Origin: Saprospiraceae bacterium
Lineage (GTDB): Bacteria; Bacteroidota; Bacteroidia; Chitinophagales; Saprospiraceae
DNA length: 34,571 bases
Direction: 5' to 3'
Assembly: GCA_018224445.1 (NCBI GenBank)
Contig: JAGTVA010000114.1
Coordinates: forward strand, 1 to 34,571
Made by a program: the position numbers and the translations under genes. How positions within the stretch are numbered: position 1 is the stretch's first letter; the number at the start of each line of letters is the position of its first letter. This document shows, piece by piece, positions 15,768-23,862 of this stretch. The notes below the pieces were generated by a model. The model was given only the letters and a program-made list of their open reading frames with translations. It was not told the DNA's origin and did no database searches.

Positions 15768-18700
15768 ATGAAATTTTTGAGAAGTACCCCATACCTCATT
15801 TTAATCCTGTTTGTATTCCAGACAGGTTTAATAGCCCAAACTCCATCTTCCATTTTAATCGACGAAACCCACACGGGAGCTACTTTCAGAACTTGCACCA
15901 ACGAAGCGGGAAGTATCAGTCTGGGGCAAATCGATGCCATGAGTAACGACATCGATCTGGACACCATGTTTCTCTGTTTTGGAGACCGCGTTTTTATCGA
16001 TCACAACGGGGATTTTAGTCTCACCGGGGACCCAGAACCTACTTCTGATGGGGGGATAGGATATGCCTGGTACAGATGCCCACCCACGGTTGAGGGGCCA
16101 ACCCTTCAGGAAATTGTGGCAGACCCATGTGTGCTTTCAGATCCTCCACCAATTAACGACCTGTGGGTTTACGTGGACAATCCCAACGGTGATGCATGGT
16201 TTGAAAATGGGTTCAATATCAACGACACTACTACCCTTCAAGATTTTTTTAACTCGGGTAATCCGGTACAAATGTTTTTTGCCCCCATTACTTTTGATAA
16301 CCTAATGGGAGACTCTGTAGTTTATGAGGGTTCTCCGGCAGGAGAATGTGTAAATGTTTCGGTCGATCAGGCCTTCAGCATCGTATACCTCAATCCGATT
16401 TCTATAAGTGATCTAACACACGATGGAGGCAACAGCGATATAGAGGGTAGTTTCACTGTGGATGGTGGCCTGCCTGAATTTGATGGCAGTGAATACAACA
16501 TCAGCATTCAACTAAAGGGTACGACGCAAACTGCTACGGTGACATCGGGCCCTGCCACCTCCGGAGAGGTGGTTGAATTTATTGCAGAAGAACCCGGAAC
16601 CTATATATTTACAATATCAGACGGCAAGAGTTGCACTTATTTTGCTGAGTTCTGCATTGGGGAGTGTGTGGAGCTCATTGTCGAAAGTGCGGATGTAGAT
16701 GAAGGAGAGGAATTCTGTCTGGAAGTTTCTATCGTCAATTTTCAGGGGATGCTTGCGCTCACCGGAGCCATAACCTGGAATCCCAACATTATTGAACTAA
16801 TCAGCGCTACTAACCTAGCTTTACCCCAGCAACTAATTTTGAATACAGCATTTTCACAAAACGGTTGGCTTACCTTACTGTGGTTTGACGAAGATAATGG
16901 CGACACCGGAGGACAGTCACTCCCTGACAGCACCGCTATTATTGAGCTTTGTTTCAGAGCTGTTGGCAACCCGGGACAGAGTTCTCCGGTTACCTTAACG
17001 GAGCGACTGACAACCGACCTCATTGCCTTGAAAGCCAACGATGTTCCCATTGGCGTCGGAACCACACATGGTGTAGTAAATATCTTGTACCCTGAAGAAT
17101 TGGGATTGGTCGCCACGAGCTGTGGAACTTTACCCGGCACCACTGAGGGCACCATAATCGTTACAGCCTATGGGGGAGAACCACCCTATGAAATCTTTTT
17201 TGAAAAATCAGATGACCCCGGAATCAATGGGACTGCTGATATTGATCAAATTGGAGGAATGGTAAACTTTGAAAATTTACCTCCGACATCGGGTGTCGGC
17301 GTATTTTATAACGTAGGAGTGGTGGATGCGCTGGGTGATACCGTCACCATAGAGGTAATTATAGATCCGGATGGCCCACCAATGGTAGATTTAACAGGTA
17401 CGGAACCTACCTGCCAAAATGCTATAAATGGTAGCATCTCGGCCGAAATAGACGGACAGGGCCCCTTCGTCATCGAATGGTCCAACGGAAGTTTTACCGA
17501 TAGCATCCTCAATAACATCGGCATAGGAAATTACACCATTTCAGTAACAGATGACTTTGGATGTCAGACTTCAGCGTCCATTGAACTGGGATTTACCCCA
17601 ATGGAAATCAATGTTAATATTACCCCCGCCACTTGCGAGGGTGTTCCCAATGGATCCATAACGGTTAATGCCAGTGGAGGGGAGCCTATCAACGGTAACG
17701 AATACCGGTACCGTTGGGAGGGACGAAGTCCTCAAACTGCAACGGTTTCTACCTTGTCCAATCTCAATCCGGGCACCTACCGGCTCACTGTCACCGACGC
17801 CAATGGTTGTAGGGTAGAAGATTCTTTTGAGGTTGGATTTGGAACTGGAATTGAAATTTTCGATTTAAACATTGTGGATGAAAGTTGTGCCGGAGCAATG
17901 GATGGATCCATAAGTATTACGGCGCAATTATCAGGAGGAGCGGGTTCTACTTTCTTTTTATGGACGTGGAGAGATGATAATAACAATATTCTTCCTTCCA
18001 TTGGGATCGGCTGTTGCCAAAGTGTTCTGGAAGATCTCGGACAGGGAAGCTATACCGTTACCGTTGCCGACACCTCCGGTTGCGAGGCTAACTTTGAATA
18101 TGTGGTTGGAGCTCCCGAACCTATTGTAATTGAATTAATAGAGATACAGGATGAATTTTGTGATACTCCACAAAGTGGGTCTATTCAAATTGAAGTTTCT
18201 GGAGGAGAAGTTAACGATTCTTCAGATTACACAGTAATATGGGATCATGGAGACAATGGTACTTTTATTGAGAACCTGGCCTCCGGTCAATATACAGTGA
18301 GGGTTTCTGATCTCACCGACTGCGAAGAGGTAGCCACTTTTAATGTAGAGAATGCCGATGCTCCGGTAATTGATTCTATTGCTGTAGTTCCCGCCTCGTG
18401 TTCGGGCAATGGCCAGGGGGAGCTGACCGTATTTTTTACCCCCGGTTCAGGAAACGTAATTTCTATAGATTGGGAGGATCAGGACCAAAATAATTACGGT
18501 GGATCAACGATTACGGGACTTAATGCTGGGACTTATACCGTTTATATCCTCAGTGCTGACGGATGCGTAGCTATGGAAACCGTGGAATTGGAGATCGAGG
18601 GAGAACTCGTTTTAGACGAGATCGTATTCAATAGTCCTTCCTGCCCCGGTGATTCAGATGGAAGAATTTCCGTAATTCTTGAGGGTAATCCCGGCTCACT

Positions 18701-20327
18701 CGATTACGAATGGTCTAATGGAAGTACCAATCAAGGGGTTTTAACAGATATTCCAGCAGGAACTTATTCTGTTACAGTCAGTCAGGAAGGTGGAGATTGT
18801 GATCCACTGGAAATTGAAGGTATTCTCTTGGAAGACCCGGATCCTCTATCTGCTGAATTTATTAATGTAGTGGGAACCAATTGTTTTGATTCCTGTGAAG
18901 GACGAGCAGAAATTTCTGTGAGTGGTGGCACAGGTGGTGTGTATACCTATCTCTGGGAAAGTGGCCTGGTTGGCCCCTTCAACCCTTCACTGTGTGGAGG
19001 GGACAATAGCGTAATAGTCAGTGATGGTTTATGTACAGATACTTTTTTTGTCAATATACCGACTCCGGAACAGGTGGGAATTGACCTGATTGAGGTGCGC
19101 GATCCCTCTTGTCACGGGAGACCCGATGGAGAAATACAGATTGAAGCTACAGGAGGCACAGGCCCCAATTACGCATTTACCTGGGACGACCCCGATGGAA
19201 CAATGGGAACTGTACTCTCCAATGTGAGTGGTGGCACCTACAGTGTAGAAGTTATTGATATGAACAATTGCAGAGACACTTTCTCTGTGGTATTGGAAGA
19301 GCCCGACAGTTTAGTTTTGCTGGTGAATACTGTAAATACAAGGCCAATTAGTTGTTCCAACAGAGCAGACGGGCAGATTGGATTGTCTGTTTCCGGGGGA
19401 AATGGCAACAACCAATTTAACTGGCAGCCCGATGTCAGCAATAGCCTAGTCGCAGAAAACCTGAGTGCGGGCTTGTATGAAATTCAGGTGGTCGATCAAA
19501 ACGGATGTACAGATACCACCTCCTACCTGATGGAAGAAGCTACTTCCATTAATTTTTCTTTTGATCAACCCGGCCAGGTAAATTGCTTTGGGGATACTTT
19601 TGAATTTACAGTGGAAAATGCATCCGGCGGGTCTGGAGGTCCCTATCAATATGCTATAAATTTCGGAGGATTGATGCCACTTGGAGAGACAATCGATCTA
19701 TTTGCCGGGAATTATGTAGTCAGTGTATTTGACGGTGCGGGATGCTCAGCAATCGATTCTTTTACGGTGGATCAACCCCAAGAGATAATCGTTAATTTGC
19801 CTCCTCAAATTGAAATCCAATTGGGGGAAAGCATTCAACTGGATCCTGAAATAATTGATCCTGTACCCGTATCTACTTATCAATGGGTTACTGAAAATGA
19901 CATTTTGGATTGCTACGATTGCCGAGACCCCCTTGCCACCCCGATCATTGAGGAAGAAATCACACTGGTAATTGAAAATCAAAATGGATGTCAGGCTTCA
20001 GCAAGTACAACTTTCATCCTGGAATCCATAAGAAATGTCTACATTCCCACTGCCTTTTCGCCCAATAACGACGGGGTAAATGACCTCTTCAGGGTCTTTA
20101 CAGGCATCGGTGTCCTGGAGGTTCCCACCTTTAGGGTTTTTGACCGCTGGGGCAGAAAAGTCTTTGAGCGAATCAACATCCCGCTATCTCAACTGGATGA
20201 CATCGGATGGGACGGATTGATCAATGGAGAACTAGCTAACCCAGGAGTATTTATTTATATGGTAGAAGTTGAATTTACCGATGGTTTTGTAGAGGTCTAT
20301 ACCGGAGAAGTGGTTTTGGTAAGGTAA
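15768..20327 (+). CDS. Giant secreted SprB-repeat adhesin-like protein with cohesin-like domain and CHU_C tail
   Basis: This protein has 1519 residues. The ATG at 15768 was chosen over an in-frame TTG at 15744 because it starts the signal peptide (MKFLRSTPYLILILFVFQTGLIAQ). After a unique N-terminal region, a cohesin-like domain lies at about 300-440 (VDEGEEFCLEVSIVNFQG, GAITWNPNIIELISA, AIIELCFRAVGNPG). About eleven SprB-type repeats follow to ~1340, each ending in a variant of GTYSVTVTDANGC. An Ig-like stretch comes next, then the CHU_C/gliding-motility C-terminal domain from ~1423 (IPTAFSPNNDGVNDLFRVF ... FDRWGRKVFE ... NPGVFIYMVEV). CHU_C is a type B sorting tail for type IX secretion. 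SprB of Flavobacterium is a gliding adhesin; motility here is not shown by the sequence. Confidence 0.87.
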   Translation: MKFLRSTPYLILILFVFQTGLIAQTPSSILIDETHTGATFRTCTNEAGSISLGQIDAMSNDIDLDTMFLCFGDRVFIDHNGDFSLTGDPEPTSDGGIGYAWYRCPPTVEGPTLQEIVADPCVLSDPPPINDLWVYVDNPNGDAWFENGFNINDTTTLQDFFNSGNPVQMFFAPITFDNLMGDSVVYEGSPAGECVNVSVDQAFSIVYLNPISISDLTHDGGNSDIEGSFTVDGGLPEFDGSEYNISIQLKGTTQTATVTSGPATSGEVVEFIAEEPGTYIFTISDGKSCTYFAEFCIGECVELIVESADVDEGEEFCLEVSIVNFQGMLALTGAITWNPNIIELISATNLALPQQLILNTAFSQNGWLTLLWFDEDNGDTGGQSLPDSTAIIELCFRAVGNPGQSSPVTLTERLTTDLIALKANDVPIGVGTTHGVVNILYPEELGLVATSCGTLPGTTEGTIIVTAYGGEPPYEIFFEKSDDPGINGTADIDQIGGMVNFENLPPTSGVGVFYNVGVVDALGDTVTIEVIIDPDGPPMVDLTGTEPTCQNAINGSISAEIDGQGPFVIEWSNGSFTDSILNNIGIGNYTISVTDDFGCQTSASIELGFTPMEINVNITPATCEGVPNGSITVNASGGEPINGNEYRYRWEGRSPQTATVSTLSNLNPGTYRLTVTDANGCRVEDSFEVGFGTGIEIFDLNIVDESCAGAMDGSISITAQLSGGAGSTFFLWTWRDDNNNILPSIGIGCCQSVLEDLGQGSYTVTVADTSGCEANFEYVVGAPEPIVIELIEIQDEFCDTPQSGSIQIEVSGGEVNDSSDYTVIWDHGDNGTFIENLASGQYTVRVSDLTDCEEVATFNVENADAPVIDSIAVVPASCSGNGQGELTVFFTPGSGNVISIDWEDQDQNNYGGSTITGLNAGTYTVYILSADGCVAMETVELEIEGELVLDEIVFNSPSCPGDSDGRISVILEGNPGSLDYEWSNGSTNQGVLTDIPAGTYSVTVSQEGGDCDPLEIEGILLEDPDPLSAEFINVVGTNCFDSCEGRAEISVSGGTGGVYTYLWESGLVGPFNPSLCGGDNSVIVSDGLCTDTFFVNIPTPEQVGIDLIEVRDPSCHGRPDGEIQIEATGGTGPNYAFTWDDPDGTMGTVLSNVSGGTYSVEVIDMNNCRDTFSVVLEEPDSLVLLVNTVNTRPISCSNRADGQIGLSVSGGNGNNQFNWQPDVSNSLVAENLSAGLYEIQVVDQNGCTDTTSYLMEEATSINFSFDQPGQVNCFGDTFEFTVENASGGSGGPYQYAINFGGLMPLGETIDLFAGNYVVSVFDGAGCSAIDSFTVDQPQEIIVNLPPQIEIQLGESIQLDPEIIDPVPVSTYQWVTENDILDCYDCRDPLATPIIEEEITLVIENQNGCQASASTTFILESIRNVYIPTAFSPNNDGVNDLFRVFTGIGVLEVPTFRVFDRWGRKVFERINIPLSQLDDIGWDGLINGELANPGVFIYMVEVEFTDGFVEVYTGEVVLVR

Positions 20328-20644
20328 AAATAAATTAGCTTTTACAGAATTTAAAAAGGCCATTGGCGTAATCGAAATACAACTACTATTTCCAAAGATT
20401 CAGATCGCACTGGAGGCACTCACCTGCCTTAAACTCAAATACAAAAGCTGCAACACTGAAATAAGGAGAGCGCAGGTGTCACTCCCTAACAAGTTGGTAT
20501 TTAGAGCGGCGACCCGTGTGTCTATGTGTTAAAAAAAAGAGTCAATTGGAACCACCCAATTTTCCATTTTCAATTCCCTCAGCGCCCTCCGTTCATCTTC
20601 AGTGAATAAAAAACTCAACCGCATTACGCAATTCATCCATTGAA
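20328..20644. other. Convergent intergenic region, possible hairpin and remnants
   Basis: No gene is supported. GGAG...CACCTGC (20412-20427) can pair with GCAGGTG...CTCC (20472-20485) and might end transcription from either side, but the loop is long (44 bases) and no T tract follows. The stretch 20467-20497 resembles 7326-7354. A minus-strand ATG at 20640, just after the LamG gene, opens only 13 codons before a stop. Confidence 0.35.
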
Positions 20645-21853
20645 TTAACGCATTACCATCACCTGGCCGGATTTAATAAAAACCTCTCCGCCACATCTGA
20701 ATTGAACCTTGTATAGGAACACTCCGGGATTGACAGGTTCACCCCTAAAATATCCATCCCAACTGTCGCTTGGATTTGCAGTGTAAAAAACAGTGCCTCC
20801 CGAGCGATCGAAAATCTCAAAGGACAATAGTTCTTCGACTAAAAAGGGATTGGAAATAAAGAAGCGATCGTTCAGTCCATCCGCATTCGGGGAAAAGGCC
20901 GACGGAAGTGAAAGGTCGTCACAGGTCACCTCGTTTGGATCGACCACAATTATAGATATACTATCTGTGGTCGTACAATTGAATTCGTTAAATTCCAAAA
21001 CATAAACCTGAGATTCCATGGGCCGCAGGGTGGTATTTCCTGTGAAAATATCCTCTACCCCACTGACCGGAGACCAGGTATAAGACTCTGTACAATCGTC
21101 CGTAACCCTAACGTTCACCTCTGAATTTAATAAAATGACCGTATCCCGACTCACAATTTGATTGACCTCTCTCCGAAGGTTAAACTTCTCCTGTGCGTTC
21201 AGGATGCGATCGTATATCCTGAATTCGTCTATAAGTCCCGAAAGAGAAGCCCGCGAATCCGGCACACAGGGTCCCCCTCCAATGACAATAGGAGCAGGAT
21301 TAAAGAAGTCAATTAACCCTCCGGAATTCACCTCACCCAGTTTAACCCCGTCAATAAAGAGACTGTGCCGGCCGCCTGACCTTTCAAATACTATGTGGTA
21401 CCAACATTTATTTTCGGGCAAGTCAACCGTCAGTAATACTCGTCTTCCTATGTCCCTGGAGAGTTCAATGTCGATTTGATGGTTGTCCGCCAAATAATTC
21501 ATTGTAAACCCGTGCAGTGAATTGCACTCTTCCCGATGAGACAGCATCACATAGTCTCCTGACTGCCGATCGGGTTGAAAGTAAAAGGCAATACTGAATG
21601 TCAGCAAATTAAAAGCACTGGTATCGGCTATCTCAATGGCATCTCCATCTCCGTAAAATCGGAATGAATTTCCAAAAACCCCACATTCACAAGTCGGTGA
21701 GCCAATGATTTCTCCGTCCGGGCTATTGGGCCCAAGATTTACAGCATCGCAATCGTCAAAGGATAGATTTAAAATCGGAGCCTGCGAGTGAAGTCCGGAC
21801 CACGCAGTGAGAAAATAGATACATAGTAAACATACTAGAATTGTATTTTTCAA
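20645..21853 (-). CDS. Secreted LamG/concanavalin A-like lectin domain protein with CHU_C sorting tail
   Basis: From the chosen start the product is 402 residues. A signal peptide (MKNTILVCLLCIYFLTAWSGLHSQ) is followed by a LamG-type jelly roll at about 26-215 (LNLSFDDCDAVNLGPN, FRFYGDGDAIEIAD, FSIAFYFQPDRQ, CWYHIVFERSGGRHSLFIDGVKLG, GLIDEFRIYDRILNAQE). A short Ig-like linker and a CHU_C type B sorting tail from ~310 follow (LPSAFSPNADGLNDRFFI ... FEIFDRSGG ... NPGVFLYKVQF). LamG domains usually bind glycans; the ligand is unknown. No ATG is available: TTGs at 21889, 21862 and 21853 are the candidates, and 21853 gives the best signal peptide. The frame from 21889 would overlap ybaB by 8 bp. 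Confidence 0.83.
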   Translation of the reverse strand: MKNTILVCLLCIYFLTAWSGLHSQAPILNLSFDDCDAVNLGPNSPDGEIIGSPTCECGVFGNSFRFYGDGDAIEIADTSAFNLLTFSIAFYFQPDRQSGDYVMLSHREECNSLHGFTMNYLADNHQIDIELSRDIGRRVLLTVDLPENKCWYHIVFERSGGRHSLFIDGVKLGEVNSGGLIDFFNPAPIVIGGGPCVPDSRASLSGLIDEFRIYDRILNAQEKFNLRREVNQIVSRDTVILLNSEVNVRVTDDCTESYTWSPVSGVEDIFTGNTTLRPMESQVYVLEFNEFNCTTTDSISIIVVDPNEVTCDDLSLPSAFSPNADGLNDRFFISNPFLVEELLSFEIFDRSGGTVFYTANPSDSWDGYFRGEPVNPGVFLYKVQFRCGGEVFIKSGQVMVMR

Positions 21854-21881
21854 GGTAATCAATTTAAAATTAATAATGGAA

Positions 21882-22199
21882 TTAACCAAAAAGGCCTTTC
21901 AATCCACCTAAACCACCGGGCATAACTTCTTTTGCCACATCTTCCATCACCTCTCTTTCCCTATCTGCGGCTTCTGTAAATGCATCGTTTAGTACATTGG
22001 TCATTACATCCTCGACCAATTCAGGTTCGCCTTTGTCAATCAATTCCTTAGAAATGCTGATATCTAAAATCTGTCTCAATCCGGAAACTTCAACTTTTAC
22101 CCAACCGTTGAGGTCGCTTTTCGAAATCACCATTCGTTTTAATTTTTCCTGCGCCTCCAATTTAGCGCCTTCAATTCGATTCATAAGGTCTCCCAACAT
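21882..22199 (-). CDS. ybaB: YbaB/EbfC family nucleoid-associated protein
   Basis: This 105-residue protein belongs to the small YbaB/EbfC DNA-binding family, which forms tweezer-like dimers and coats DNA. The N-terminal helix (MLGDLMNRIEGAKLEAQEKLKRM), the central sheet (VKVEVSGLRQILDISISKELI) and the C-terminal helix (VEDVMTNVLNDAFTEAADREREVMEDVAKEVMPGGLGGL) follow the family order. The Gly-rich GGLGGLKGLFG end is typical. It lies 12 bp after the exchanger gene and just before the LamG gene, so the three are probably one transcript. In many bacteria ybaB pairs with dnaX-recR, which are not in this window. Confidence 0.92.
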   Translation of the reverse strand: MLGDLMNRIEGAKLEAQEKLKRMVISKSDLNGWVKVEVSGLRQILDISISKELIDKGEPELVEDVMTNVLNDAFTEAADREREVMEDVAKEVMPGGLGGLKGLFG

Positions 22200-22211
22200 A
22201 AATGTGTTTTT

Positions 22212-23129
22212 TTAAATGAATAAATAATATACAAAGTACAGATAGAAAAGCAAATAAAGATATCCCTCCCATCGGGTAATCTGTTTAGATAACGAACTGA
22301 CAGCCAAAATAACTGTGGCTGCAACCATGAGCGGCAGACTAAAATCTGCCAGAGACTCCGTTAAACTGAGGGGCCCTACCAAAGCGGCCACGCCGACTAC
22401 AAAATAGGTGTTGAAAATATTAGACCCTATAACGTTTCCCACCGCAATTCCTGCATTTCCTCTTTTGGCTGCTGTGAGGGAAACAGCGACCTCGGGAAGA
22501 CTGGTTCCCAAAGCCACTACTGTCAAACTGACCACGTCCGTTCCCAAATTCAGCCCATTGGAAATTAGAACGATAGAGTCCACTGTATATTTTGCACTAA
22601 AATATACTAAAGTGCCACCAAATATCAGCAATAAGTAGCTCTTCCACCCCGCCTTGATTCTGTATTCTTCCTCTACCACCATATCGGAAAACGAACTCCA
22701 AACGAAAACACCGAGGGCCAGAATCATAATCAATGCTTCCATCGTATTGATATCTCCATCCTGAATCATAAACCAAAACAAAAAAGCAGAGATAACCAAT
22801 GCGGGAATATCACTCCTAAATAAATCAAAATCGAGATCGATTTTAGACGCAAAAACAGCCAACAAGCCCAACACTAAAAAGATATTGGTAATATTGGATC
22901 CAATTACATTTCCCAATGCAATTTCAGATTGGCCTTCCAGGACTGCAAATACTGCCGTGGCCAATTCCGGTAGAGAGGTACCAAAAGCCACGATTGTCAA
23001 CCCGATGATAAATGGAGAAGCCCCCCAACTCTTGCCAATTGCTTCCGCAGCCATGACAAACCAATCCGAGGATTTTATTAATGCCCCCAGGGATACAAAA
23101 AACATAAGAAAATAAAGAATTATTTCCAC
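22212..23129 (-). CDS. yrbG: Calcium/sodium antiporter, YrbG-like CaCA family
   Basis: This is an inner-membrane cation exchanger of about 305 residues with roughly ten hydrophobic helices. The two inverted alpha-repeats that define the family are clear: GLTIVAFGTSLPELATAV with ALGNVIGSNITNIFLVLG, and SLTVVALGTSLPEVAVSL with AVGNVIGSNIFNTYFVVG. The Glu in each GTSLPE is the ion-binding residue in structurally known members. The start is GTG at 23129 (MEIILYFLMFF). The frame can be extended to a TTG at 23159, but that adds MHLCRTKVKP, which is not family-like and covers a -7-like CATCTTTG. The exact ion specificity cannot be read from the sequence. Confidence 0.92.
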   Translation of the reverse strand: MEIILYFLMFFVSLGALIKSSDWFVMAAEAIGKSWGASPFIIGLTIVAFGTSLPELATAVFAVLEGQSEIALGNVIGSNITNIFLVLGLLAVFASKIDLDFDLFRSDIPALVISAFLFWFMIQDGDINTMEALIMILALGVFVWSSFSDMVVEEEYRIKAGWKSYLLLIFGGTLVYFSAKYTVDSIVLISNGLNLGTDVVSLTVVALGTSLPEVAVSLTAAKRGNAGIAVGNVIGSNIFNTYFVVGVAALVGPLSLTESLADFSLPLMVAATVILAVSSLSKQITRWEGYLYLLFYLYFVYYLFI

Positions 23130-23201
23130 AGGTTTAACTTTCGTCCTACAAAGATGCAAAAATGAATTTGACCATTTGCCATGATTTTAAAAAATATCCG
23201 G

Positions 23202-23551
23202 GTTTAACCCGGATTATTCATGAAGGCTCCTACTATAAGGCCACATGCCTTCATAAATGGGCACTTGTTCGATTTTCTGTCCTCATCGTAGCTGGGCTAC
23301 GTCTGCGGAAAAAAATACTCACAAAGCCCCCATTTCTATTGGCCTCTAGTGTCAAGTCAAGTGTACTGTGTCGGTTAAGTCGCCGGTATTTTATTCATTT
23401 TCAAGGCGGAAAAACGTAGCATAGCTTTAGCTACGTGAGGCTTTTACAACGCTGAAAAGGGATAAAAGGCCAAGATTTGGGCCGGCTAAAGTATGCGTGA
23501 CTTGACACTAACCTTTCACAACGAAACCCTCATGAATAATCCGGGTTTAAC
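23202..23551. mobile_element. MITE-like element, copy A (350 bp)
   Basis: Terminal inverted repeats of 22 bp match at 21 positions: 23202-23223 (core ACCCGGATTATTCATGA) and 23530-23551. The left end, extended by CCGGGTTTAACCCGG, is itself nearly palindromic. The interior has no real gene; an 85-codon frame from 23162 to 23419 only reads through the repeat. A hairpin CGTAGC-TGG-GCTACG lies at about 23288-23302. The ends match copy B (10404-10555). A second inverted-repeat element (23347-23510) is inserted inside. No transposase is encoded, so movement would need an enzyme from elsewhere. Confidence 0.65.
23347..23510. repeat. Nested palindromic element with 13-bp perfect terminal inverted repeats
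   Basis: TAGTGTCAAGTCA (23347-23359) and TGACTTGACACTA (23498-23510) are perfect reverse complements. The inner arms keep pairing imperfectly (TTTTAT...TTTTCA...GCG against its complement). The centre is ACGTAGC (23414-23420) and GCTACGT (23430-23436), so the whole 164 bp can fold as one long hairpin. The outermost TA at each end may be a TA target-site duplication. No ORF. Confidence 0.6.
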
Positions 23552-23712
23552 AAATTGAAGAATGATTATCAGTTTTGAAATGAGAGCGGCCATACACAGC
23601 AGACCGATGTGGCAGCCGGCCTCATGAAAGTAAAAATAAAACTCACTTCAAAATCTTGAGAGATACCGCCCATACAGTCAGCAGCCTAGAATAATATGGG
23701 GAATTGGAAAAA

Positions 23713-23862
23713 GTGAATTCTTCAAAAACCACTTATTATTTCCTTAAAGACGACCCAGTATTTGCTTTCGAGAAGAGAAGCAGTGTGGAAGCCAATGGTA
23801 ATGGAATTACAAAAATGTGGTTCGTTTCCAAAAAAATAAAGGGTGAACTCTCAATTTATTGA
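23713..23862 (+). pseudogene. Short coding-like remnant, about 49 codons
   Basis: An open frame from a GTG at 23713 to a TGA at 23860-23862 encodes VNSSKTTYYFLKDDPVFAFEKR and continues to SKKIKGELSIY. The composition looks protein-like and resembles the C-terminal end of a longer beta-rich protein, but the frame is closed by TAA a few codons upstream of the GTG and no homologous N-terminus is visible. Its end overlaps the convergent PorV-like gene by 7 bp. It may be a relic of a gene lost next to the MITE-like element, or chance. Confidence 0.25.

Noticed and set aside
20500-20640. Possible frameshifted small gene on the minus strand just after the LamG gene
   Set aside because: Joining the two frames needs an assumed indel in a T6 run, and the joined product resembles nothing known; reported only as intergenic sequence.
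23162-23419. 85-codon plus-strand frame
   Set aside because: It reads through the inverted repeat of the MITE-like element into the nested palindrome; no coding signature.
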